DNA from: Oscillospiraceae bacterium | GTDB lineage: Bacteria > Bacillota > Clostridia > Oscillospirales > Ruminococcaceae | Direction of reading: 5' to 3' | NCBI GenBank assembly: GCA_016295545.1 | Contig: JAEDLA010000118.1 | Location: 1 to 5,378, forward strand | DNA length: 5,378 bases | Part shown: positions 1 to 5,232 of the stretch, in pieces | How the letters are laid out: the number at the start of each line of letters is the position of its first letter | Position numbering within the stretch: position 1 is the first letter of the stretch | Made by a program: the position numbers and the translations under genes | Notes under the pieces: model-generated | Database searches by the model: none | The model's input: the letters and a program-made list of their open reading frames with translations, nothing else | What the model was told of the DNA's origin: nothing

Positions 1-442
1 ATAAGTCGGACATAAAGTCGGGAACAGTTTCCTCAGCCACAGGAGCTTCGGGAACAGACAAATCAGACATAAAGTCGGGAACAGTTTCCTCAGCCACAGG
101 AGCTTCGGGAACTGACAAGTCAGACATAAAGTCGGGAGCAGTTTCCTCAGCCACAGGAGCTTCGGGAACTGACAAGTCAGACATAAAGTCGGGAGCAGTT
201 TCCTCGGCTACAGGAGCTTCGGGAACAGACAGGTCGGACATATAGTCGAGAACAGTTTCCTCAGCAGCAGGAGCTTCGGGAACTGACAAATCAGACATGA
301 AGTCGGGAACGGTTTCCTCAGCCACAGGAGCTTCGGGAACAGACAAATCAGACATAAACTCGGTAGCTGTTTCAGCAGAAACACTTGCGGCTTCTTCTGT
401 GGCAGGAGCAGTTTCCGGAACGGACAGGTCAGACATATAATC
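1..442 (-). repeat. 57-bp tandem coding repeats (six full units plus edge fragment and one degenerate 81-bp unit)
   Basis: Full units lie at 20-76, 77-133, 134-190, 191-247, 248-304 and 305-361. A fragment at 1-19 runs off the edge and a longer degenerate unit occupies 362-442. Each full unit encodes 19 residues of the form [DE][FY]MSDLSVPEAP[VA]AEET[VA][PL]. The two units nearest the left edge encode identical peptides but differ at two synonymous sites, while the unit at 248-304 is the most diverged in protein (VPDF to VLDY at its junction, PVAEE to PAAEE). The array is therefore most homogeneous toward the left edge and degenerates toward the N-terminal side, as expected for expansion by recombination or slippage. 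Copy number cannot be known from this window. Confidence 0.95.
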
Positions 443-1495
443 AGAATCTGAGATGCCGGAAGCGGAAGCAGTATCGGCTGCAGGAGCTTCCTGTTCATTT
501 TCAGGCTCGGTATATCCGAAAAGCTGATTTGCAACAGATTCCCACTGAGACATACTGTCCTCAGTGGACGGCAGCTCATTATCCTCATCAGTTATGGCAG
601 TAAGCTCATCTTCATTCACATCAACAACATTTTCATCATTGACATAGCGGCTTTCCTCTGGTTTGCTGTCCGATGAAACAGAAAACAGCTTTACAAGGTC
701 GTCGTCGGAAAGCTCCTCTGGTTCAGCAGTTTCCTCAGCCGGAGCAGCTTCATAAACCTCTGAGGTTGCCGGTTCAGCAGCCGGAGCTTCGGGAACAGGC
801 TGGCTTACAGGTGAGGGGATAGCAAACTGAGCAAGGAAATCGTCCTGTAAAGGAGCTGCTTTCGGCTGTGTTCCCTCCTGTTCAGGGGTGGGAGCATTTA
901 TAGCAAACTGAGCAAGGTCATCATCAATAGCAATACCAGTTCCGGGAATTGTTTTCGGAGCAGGCTGCACAGGAGCAGGAGCAGGTTCTTCCTGAGCCTG
1001 CGGAACATTTATAGCGAACTGAGCAAGGTCATCATCAAAAGCGATACCAGTTCCGGGGATAGTTTTCGGAGCTTCTTGTACAGGAGCTTCTGCAACAGGT
1101 GCTGGAGCAGGTGCAGGCTGGACAGGCTTTTCCTGAACAGCAGGCTTGGGAGCAGCGGTTTTAGGTTCTTCCTGTTTCTGCTGTCTGGGAGCCTGTGTTA
1201 TTTTAGCCTGAGTATTGCCCAGAGGAACGATACCCTCGTCAGCAATGCCCATTTTTTCACGCATTTTTTCCTCTTTAATCATACGTGCCCTGTCTTTTTT
1301 GTCAGCCTTTATCATTTTCTTGGCAATAGTATACTTGCATTTTTCACAGGAAATCTGACAAATATCACTCATAGCGCCAATTTGCTCATAACGGCTGCCT
1401 TCTTTTACAAGATTAATTCCGCAGCCTGTTTTTTTTCCGTTGTCAGTGCCGTGGACAAGGTCAATATCACGAGATTTAACAAGCATAACATCCAT
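1..1495 (-). CDS. Large acidic tandem-repeat protein with Cys-containing N-terminal domain (C-terminus beyond window)
   Basis: The frame is open from ATG 1495 to the left edge (498 complete codons, no stop), so the gene is partial. The start is supported by GGAGAA at 1501-1506, 7 nt after its GGAG core. Residues 1-95 form a basic domain beginning MDVMLVKSRDIDLVHGTDNG, with H15, C25, C46 and a C50-x2-C53 knuckle, followed by a Lys/Arg-rich probable helix (59-82). A zinc site from C25/C50/C53 plus H15 or C46 is possible but inferred. From about residue 100 it is low-complexity Pro/Ala/Glu/Gln sequence, probably disordered. Embedded in it are IPGTGIA-DDDLAQFAI motifs (142-163, 179-200), a shorter QDDFLAQFAI (217-226), a related SDDDLVKLFS (263-272), and SQWESVANQLFGY (316-328). 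From residue 352 it is a tandem array of DFMSDLSVPEAPVAEETVP-type units. No signal peptide or membrane segment is visible, so it is likely cytoplasmic. I do not recognise a named family. A scaffold or adaptor role is inference only. Confidence 0.88.
   Translation of the reverse strand, partial: MDVMLVKSRDIDLVHGTDNGKKTGCGINLVKEGSRYEQIGAMSDICQISCEKCKYTIAKKMIKADKKDRARMIKEEKMREKMGIADEGIVPLGNTQAKITQAPRQQKQEEPKTAAPKPAVQEKPVQPAPAPAPVAEAPVQEAPKTIPGTGIAFDDDLAQFAINVPQAQEEPAPAPVQPAPKTIPGTGIAIDDDLAQFAINAPTPEQEGTQPKAAPLQDDFLAQFAIPSPVSQPVPEAPAAEPATSEVYEAAPAEETAEPEELSDDDLVKLFSVSSDSKPEESRYVNDENVVDVNEDELTAITDEDNELPSTEDSMSQWESVANQLFGYTEPENEQEAPAADTASASGISDSDYMSDLSVPETAPATEEAASVSAETATEFMSDLSVPEAPVAEETVPDFMSDLSVPEAPAAEETVLDYMSDLSVPEAPVAEETAPDFMSDLSVPEAPVAEETAPDFMSDLSVPEAPVAEETVPDFMSDLSVPEAPVAEETVPDFMSDL
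896..1072 (-). repeat. Second internal coding repeat: two 66-bp units, 111 bp apart
   Basis: Units at 1007-1072 and 896-961 are nearly identical and encode APKTIPGTGIA[FI]DDDLAQFAIN, separated by a Gln/Pro/Ala linker. A third, shortened copy of the DDxLAQFAI core sits at about 818-847 and a more distant one (DDDLVKLF) at about 680-709. The conserved acidic-then-hydrophobic core in an otherwise low-complexity chain suggests a repeated short binding motif. Confidence 0.85.
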
Positions 1496-1720
1496 AATAA
1501 TTCTCCAATCTGCTTTGCCGTACTGTGATGAGGAAAATGTTCACAGCAGGAGCAGCAAAGCTGCCGCATTTACGGCTGACGGCGCACCGATTTTCACATA
1601 TCCGGAGCAACAGCAGGCTGACCGGACTTCCGGGAAATGCCGGGGAGGGAGAGGTACATGGCGTTTTGCCTGAAATAAAGACGAAAAACAAACACTAACC
1701 CCTGCGGCATTTATTATATC
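1496..1720 (-). other. Long GC-rich 5' leader of the repeat protein gene
   Basis: If transcription begins about 7 nt after the -10 box at 1727-1732, the mRNA has a leader of about 225 nt. Its middle part (about 1540-1675) is clearly more GC-rich than the flanking AT-rich spacer. It can form small stems such as CCGGA-AG-TCCGG (near 1620-1632) and GCAGC-TTT-GCTGC (near 1550-1562). I recognise no known riboswitch class and no intrinsic terminator with a T-tract. Short open frames here lack supporting ribosome binding sites. A regulatory role is inferred from length and structure only. Confidence 0.4.
1501..1506 (-). promoter_or_regulatory. Ribosome binding site of the repeat protein gene
   Basis: Reads GGAGAA on the minus strand, with 7 nt between GGAG and ATG 1495. 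It decides the start in favour of 1495 over the in-frame ATG at 1486. Confidence 0.75.
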
Positions 1721-1726
1721 ATTATA

Positions 1727-1755
1727 ATTATACAATATTTATCGGAAAAAATCAA
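1727..1755 (-). promoter_or_regulatory. Sigma-A-type promoter for the leftward repeat protein gene
   Basis: On the minus strand, -35 TTGATT (1750-1755) and a perfect -10 TATAAT (1727-1732) are separated by exactly 17 bp (1733-1749). A second TATAAT lies immediately downstream at 1721-1726. Upstream of the -35 is an A/T tract (about 1757-1771) that could act as an UP element. Predicted start of transcription is near 1720. Confidence 0.75.
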
Positions 1756-1872
1756 TACTTTTTTAAAAAAACGTGAGCAGATTATACATATTTCAATATT
1801 TTCGGTGAAATAAACAAATCGTTATAACACTTTTTGTCATAAATACAGAATTTTCCGATTCAGGAATAATCC

Positions 1873-1982
1873 GGCAACAGCTTTTCTGCAGTTTGTCTCA
1901 CTGAAAGGGACTCTTTCAACTGCCTCACATCAAAAGAAGAAAGCCGTTCCATAAATAATAAAAAATCTTAAAAGCTGTTCCC
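1873..1982. repeat. Inverted repeat enclosing a nested hairpin in the divergent spacer
   Basis: AACAGCTTTT at 1876-1885 is the exact reverse complement of AAAAGCTGTT at 1970-1979, and pairing can extend past one mismatch to GG/CC (1873-1874 with 1981-1982). Inside it is a perfect 6-bp hairpin, TGAAAG-GGACT-CTTTCA (1902-1918). No clear promoter or T-tract terminator accompanies it on either strand, so I call it only a structured repeat. The rest of 1756-2015 is AT-rich with no supportable gene. Confidence 0.45.
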
Positions 1983-2015
1983 ACAATAAAAAAATAAAAA
2001 AATCATCAATTTCTC

Positions 2016-2044
2016 TTGCATTATCAGAAGATTTGTTGTATTAT
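2016..2044 (+). promoter_or_regulatory. Sigma-A-type promoter for the GT2/WG-repeat operon
   Basis: -35 TTGCAT (2016-2021) and -10 TATTAT (2039-2044) are separated by 17 bp. An A-rich tract at about 1984-2002 precedes the -35 and resembles an UP element. Predicted start is near 2051, giving a leader of about 60 nt that contains a small hairpin TTGTGC-TTAG-GCGCAA (2066-2081, one G-U pair). Confidence 0.7.
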
Positions 2045-2110
2045 TAATAGTGTATGATGTTCACTTTGTGCTTAGGCGCAATATGACTATTCTGTTTTAG
2101 GAGGATTTTT

Positions 2111-3163
2111 GTGAAGCTTGTTTCAATTGTCGTTCCCTGCTACAATGAACAGGAGGTTCTGCCGCTGTTCTATGACGAAATAATCAAAGTCACTGACAGC
2201 ATGAAAAAAGAGTTTCCTGAGCTTGAATTCGAGTTCCTTTTCGTCAATGACGGCTCTAAGGATAAAACTCTTGACATTTTTCGCTCACTTGCAGACAGGG
2301 ACAAGCGTGTAAGATATATTTCATTTTCAAGAAATTTCGGAAAGGAATCCGGTATGTACGCCGGACTTAAAAATTCCAGAGGAGATTTCGTTGTGGTCAT
2401 GGACGCTGATCTTCAGCATCCTCCGGCTTTTCTCCCTGAGATGTACAGGTATGTCAGGTTCGGCGAATATGACTGTGCCACAACACGGCGTGTAAGCCGT
2501 AAGGGCGAATCAAAGATACGCTCATGGTTTGCAAGAAAATTCTACCGCATCATGAACAAGATTTCTGATACGGAGATAGTGGACGGTGCTCAGGACTTCC
2601 GCTTTATGTCACGTCAGATGGTTGATGCTGTGCTGTCAATGTCGGAGTACAACCGCTTCTCAAAGGGCATTTTCAGCTGGGTTGGCTTCAATGTCAAGTA
2701 TATTGAATACGAAAACGTGGAGCGTGCCGCCGGAACTACCGCATGGTCGTTCTGGGGACTTTTCAAGTATTCGCTGGAGGGCATCATGGCGTTTTCAACA
2801 GCGCCCCTTGCTATATCGTCACTGCTGGGAATACTTACCTGCATAATTGCCTTTATCCTGATTATCGCAACAGTGATAAAAACCCTTGTATTCGGAGAGG
2901 ACGTTGCCGGCTTCCCCACTACAATATGCGTGATATTCCTTTTCAGCGGCTTACAGCTTTTCTGTACAGGCATACTGGGACAGTACCTTTCAAAGACATA
3001 TCTTGAAACTAAAAACCGCCCCATTTACATCACTAAGGAAACTGAGGACATTTACCGTAAAAACAAGGCGCTCCGTCAGAAAGCGGAGGCTGCTGAGCAA
3101 AATGCTCCTGAGACTGACGAAAAAAATAGTGAAGCTGAAAGCGGGAGCGATGAAGATGAATAA
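2111..3163 (+). CDS. Membrane-anchored family 2 glycosyltransferase (GtrB/DPM1-like)
   Basis: The 350-aa protein starts at GTG 2111, 6 nt after a perfect AGGAGG (2099-2104). Residues 1-230 form a GT-A catalytic domain. It has the opening VSIVVPCYNEQEVL (4-17), the nucleotide-binding DGSKD (47-51), SRNFGKESGMYAGL (73-86), the metal-binding DADLQHPP (98-105), and GAQDFRFMSR (159-168). The segment RAAGTTAWSFWGLFKYSLEGI (205-225) corresponds to the family's usual R-x-x-G-x-S-K-W region. Two transmembrane helices follow (about 232-256 and 267-291), then an amphipathic YLSKTYLETKNRPIY segment and a charged, Glu-rich tail (about 312-350). Members of this group typically transfer a sugar from a nucleotide donor to polyprenyl phosphate at the inner face of the membrane, for later use in glycan decoration. 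Donor and acceptor cannot be assigned here. The next gene begins 40 nt downstream, so co-transcription is likely. Confidence 0.92.
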   Translation: MKLVSIVVPCYNEQEVLPLFYDEIIKVTDSMKKEFPELEFEFLFVNDGSKDKTLDIFRSLADRDKRVRYISFSRNFGKESGMYAGLKNSRGDFVVVMDADLQHPPAFLPEMYRYVRFGEYDCATTRRVSRKGESKIRSWFARKFYRIMNKISDTEIVDGAQDFRFMSRQMVDAVLSMSEYNRFSKGIFSWVGFNVKYIEYENVERAAGTTAWSFWGLFKYSLEGIMAFSTAPLAISSLLGILTCIIAFILIIATVIKTLVFGEDVAGFPTTICVIFLFSGLQLFCTGILGQYLSKTYLETKNRPIYITKETEDIYRKNKALRQKAEAAEQNAPETDEKNSEAESGSDEDE

Positions 3164-3203
3164 GATGAATAAATTTTAATCAGAACCGGAGGTGCGGAAA
3201 TCA

Positions 3204-4271
3204 GTGAATAGGCATACAAGACTTGTGGTTTCCGTACTTTTTTTCGTTATCATTGTTTTTTCTATCAGCCTTACACGGTCATATTTTGACGGTTCAAGGG
3301 ATACGGCTGACGCTCCTGTTCCTGTGGAGATAATCCGCAGACTTGACGAGGACTCAGCCGGAAACAGGATATTTGAGGGCAGCGGCAGTCTTTACGGCAT
3401 CGTTGACTCAAATAACCGTGTGGTGGCAGCTCCCGAATGGGACGAGCTTCAGTTCGCAGATGGCAGCAAGTGTGTTGCTTCAAAGCGTATCGGCGGCAAG
3501 CTGCTGTGGGGCTGTATTGACTACGACGGAAATATAGTGGTGCCTTTTATTTACAGCAGCATCACAAGGTATAATTCCGGAGACTTCGTGTTCTATGCGG
3601 CAAAATCGTCGGCGGACAGCTCAATTGTCATATACAGCGAGACGCTTTCCCCCTGTTTCAGAAATTCATGGGAGAGAGTTCAGGTAAGCGGCAGTGATGT
3701 TCAGCTTGGTACAAAATCGGCGGAGCTTAGCTATACTGCCGGAGAAAACGGACTTGTATGCAAAAAGGCAGTCGTTTCGGGAGAGGTACTGAACTGCGGA
3801 TTTACAGTAAATATGTACAGCAGGATACTCCTTTCAAAGCTTGACTGTACAACGATACTTTCCATAACTGACGCTGTGGAGAAATACATCGAATACGCCT
3901 ACACTGACGACCGCTCAGTTCTCGGAGCTATGGAGGACAGGGGAATTTTCACTCCGCTGTTTCCCAATGAGGAAAGGATAACCTCAAAAAAGCTTCTTGG
4001 AATCACAGATATATTCATTTTTTCGGAAAAATCAGACAGCGGCGTCCAGTGCTACAATGCCGCCATTACAGCGGACACAAGAATAACTTATATTAACGAA
4101 AAGGGTGAAAGCAGGTCCCTTGAAGCACCGTTCAGGGCTTCTGTGAAATTTTATTCCGACGCTGCCGGAGTTACGGCTATGTCAGGGGAATTCAGGGAAA
4201 CTGCTCCCGATTATCCTCAGGAGACAGATGATATTCCGGAGGACAGCACTGAAACTGTTCAGGAGACGTGA
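3204..4271 (+). CDS. Signal-anchored WG-repeat protein with unassigned C-terminal domain
   Basis: I place the start at GTG 3204 (355 aa), 11 nt after GGAGG (3188-3192). An in-frame GTG at 3192 overlaps that Shine-Dalgarno and would be unusable with it. Residues 1-6 are polar and basic (NRHTR), followed by a hydrophobic segment (about 7-23), giving a signal anchor or signal peptide with the remainder outside the membrane. Two WG-type repeats follow, YGIVDSNNRVVAAPEWDEL (64-82) and WGCIDYDGNIVVPFIYSSI (102-120), and a beta-rich stretch after them may hold degenerate copies. From about residue 200 a second region contains a helix-like segment (ITDAVEKYIEYAYTDD) followed by beta-strand-like stretches. 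It could be NTF2-like, but that is a guess from pattern alone. The final 24 residues or so are acidic and Thr/Pro-rich. WG repeats are beta-hairpin modules thought to mediate binding. Lying behind the GT2 gene, it may work at the same membrane site. Confidence 0.85.
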   Translation: MNRHTRLVVSVLFFVIIVFSISLTRSYFDGSRDTADAPVPVEIIRRLDEDSAGNRIFEGSGSLYGIVDSNNRVVAAPEWDELQFADGSKCVASKRIGGKLLWGCIDYDGNIVVPFIYSSITRYNSGDFVFYAAKSSADSSIVIYSETLSPCFRNSWERVQVSGSDVQLGTKSAELSYTAGENGLVCKKAVVSGEVLNCGFTVNMYSRILLSKLDCTTILSITDAVEKYIEYAYTDDRSVLGAMEDRGIFTPLFPNEERITSKKLLGITDIFIFSEKSDSGVQCYNAAITADTRITYINEKGESRSLEAPFRASVKFYSDAAGVTAMSGEFRETAPDYPQETDDIPEDSTETVQET

Positions 4272-4296
4272 TAAATTTCCAAATAATTTATAATTC

Positions 4297-4320
4297 AGCA
4301 AATACCGGAGCATTCCGGCT
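4297..4320 (+). other. Small hairpin after the WG-repeat gene, weak terminator candidate
   Basis: CCGGA-GCAT-TCCGG (4305-4318) forms a perfect 5-bp stem, with AGC/GCT able to pair outside it past a 5-nt bulge. It is not followed by a T-tract, so intrinsic termination here would be weak at best, and read-through into purE is possible. Confidence 0.3.
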
Positions 4321-4395
4321 GATATATACACGACACTGTTCCAATATGTGCGATATATTCCTGCATTACTGAATTTTATCAGGGCATACAGGAGA

Positions 4396-4426
4396 TTGTA
4401 CAGTTTGGTACAGCGGTGAGTATAAA
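4396..4426 (+). promoter_or_regulatory. Possible weak purE promoter with GTACAG direct repeat
   Basis: TATAAA (4421-4426) is a reasonable -10, but the best -35, TTGTAC (4396-4401), lies at a poor 19-bp spacing. The sequence GTACAG occurs twice with a 10-bp period (4398-4403 and 4408-4413), overlapping the -35 and spacer, where an operator could sit. purE may instead be expressed from upstream. The rest of 4272-4395 shows no gene. Confidence 0.25.
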
Positions 4427-4443
4427 TATGCAAATTTCGGCGT

Positions 4444-4481
4444 GCCGTCTGCCGCAGAAATGACGGCTGCCGCTATGCGGT
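4444..4481 (+). promoter_or_regulatory. Competing stem-loops just upstream of the purE ribosome binding site
   Basis: GCCGTC (4444-4449) pairs perfectly with GACGGC (4462-4467). CCGC (4470-4473) pairs with GCGG (4477-4480). Alternatively TGCCGC (4450-4455) pairs with GCGGTA (4477-4482), using one G-U pair. CTGCCGC is directly repeated at 4449-4455 and 4467-4473. The last stem ends 4-5 nt before the GGAGG at 4486-4490, so folding could affect ribosome access. I see no conserved purine riboswitch core. Confidence 0.3.
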
Positions 4482-4495
4482 ATCTGGAGGACTAT

Positions 4496-4996
4496 ATGAT
4501 AAAAAAAGCTGCAGTTATTATGGGCAGCGACAGCGATTTTCCTGTCGTTAAATCAGCTCTCACAGAACTGAAAAAATACGGTGTTCCCTTTGAATGCCAT
4601 GTAATGAGCGCTCACAGAACTCCGGCGGAGGCGGCTGAATTCGCTGACTCAGCTAAAGAAAAGGGCTTTGGTGTAATAATCTGCGCCGCCGGAATGGCTG
4701 CTCATCTTGCCGGAGTTATTGCCGGTCACACAACCCTGCCGGTTATCGGTATTCCGATGAAAAGCTCCGTTCTTGAGGGAATGGACGCACTTCTTGCAAC
4801 TGTAATGATGCCGCCGGGAGTGCCTGTTGCAACAGTTGCTGTAAACGGTGCAAAAAATGCGGCAGTTCTTGCTGTTCAGATACTTGCGCTTGCGGACGAG
4901 GAGCTTGCCGCTAAGCTTGAAGCCGAGAAAAAGGCTATGGCTGACGGCGTAAGGGCTAAGGACGCAAAATTACAGGAGGAGATTGCAAATGTTTGA
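4496..4996 (+). CDS. purE: N5-carboxyaminoimidazole ribonucleotide mutase, class I PurE
   Basis: PurE converts N5-carboxyaminoimidazole ribonucleotide to 4-carboxyaminoimidazole ribonucleotide in de novo purine synthesis, in the cytoplasm. The 166-aa length fits the family's usual 160-170. Visible motifs are MGSDSD (9-14), SAHRTP (38-43) with the catalytic-type His40, AAGMAAHLAG (64-73), LPVIGIP (81-87), and MMPPGVPVATVAVNGAKNA (104-122). The SAHRTP and MPPGVPVAT motifs place it in class I (the mutase) rather than the class II AIR carboxylase. Met67 replaces the Gly usual in AGGAAH, and the VAVNGAKNA stretch is shorter than the IGKAGAVNA type of B. subtilis; both look like a clostridial subtype, from memory. 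ATG 4496 is chosen because GGAGG (4486-4490) lies 5 nt upstream and the product then starts at the family N-terminus; an in-frame GTG at 4442 would add 18 unrelated residues. The stop overlaps the next gene. Confidence 0.96.
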   Translation: MIKKAAVIMGSDSDFPVVKSALTELKKYGVPFECHVMSAHRTPAEAAEFADSAKEKGFGVIICAAGMAAHLAGVIAGHTTLPVIGIPMKSSVLEGMDALLATVMMPPGVPVATVAVNGAKNAAVLAVQILALADEELAAKLEAEKKAMADGVRAKDAKLQEEIANV

Positions 4997-5189
4997 AAAA
5001 AAAGAAAAACGCTTTGTTGTAAAAGAAGAACAGTCGCTTGGTCTGGGAGCAGTTCAGATTATTTTAGACAAAGTTACTGGAGTGAATTATATCAACACTA
5101 TCGGTGCTTCGATGACAGGTATTACTCCGCTTCTTGACAGCAGCGGTAAGGTAGTTATTGATGCTGTCGAAGAAGGTAATGCAGACTGA
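4989..5189 (+). CDS. Small DUF6440-like protein, translationally coupled to purE
   Basis: This 66-aa protein starts at ATG 4989, 9 nt after AGGAGG (4974-4979). An in-frame TTG at 4983 is only 3 nt from that site and is unlikely. The start overlaps the purE stop by 8 nt (4989-4996). The sequence has a basic N-terminus (MFEKKEKRF), then probable beta strands built around GAVQIILDKVTGVNYINTI, a Gly/Thr turn (GASMTGITPLLDSSGKVVI), and an acidic tail. The TGVNY and GITPLLD-x-x-G-x-VV pattern matches my recollection of the DUF6440 family of small Firmicute proteins, whose function is unknown. No signal peptide or membrane segment is seen. Coupling suggests it is made in step with PurE but does not show a purine role. 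Confidence 0.8.
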   Translation: MFEKKEKRFVVKEEQSLGLGAVQIILDKVTGVNYINTIGASMTGITPLLDSSGKVVIDAVEEGNAD

Positions 5190-5232
5190 AGCTGCATAAA
5201 ATCCATACGTTAAAAACAAACTCTTATACTAA

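Noticed and set aside
1..442. CRISPR array
   Set aside because: The repeats are contiguous without unique spacers, have a 57-bp period divisible by three, and stay in one open reading frame of the leftward gene.
208..588. Minus-strand 126-aa open frame rich in Leu/Pro
   Set aside because: It is an alternative frame of the same 57-bp repeats and has no ribosome binding site of its own.
1076..1528. Plus-strand 150-aa open frame, Phe/Ser/Cys-rich
   Set aside because: It is antisense to the N-terminal part of the repeat protein gene, which has a better start, ribosome binding site, promoter and repeat-structured protein. Its composition looks like a shadow frame.
1541..1735. Minus-strand small open frame in the leader
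   Set aside because: Its start codon overlaps the -10 region, so it would not be on the transcript from that promoter, and it has no convincing ribosome binding site.
2614..3024. Minus-strand 136-aa open frame
   Set aside because: It is antisense within the well-supported GT2 gene, with no promoter or ribosome binding site evidence.
4182..4433. Minus-strand 83-aa open frame between the WG-repeat gene and purE
   Set aside because: It partly overlaps the WG-repeat gene, shows no recognisable domain and has no clear ribosome binding site. I could not support it as a gene.
4272..4495. Purine riboswitch or PurR box upstream of purE
   Set aside because: I see no conserved purine-aptamer core. 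The only CCGAA-like site (CCGAAATTT on the minus strand near 4432-4440) lacks the flanking A/T positions and the usual paired copy of a PurBox.
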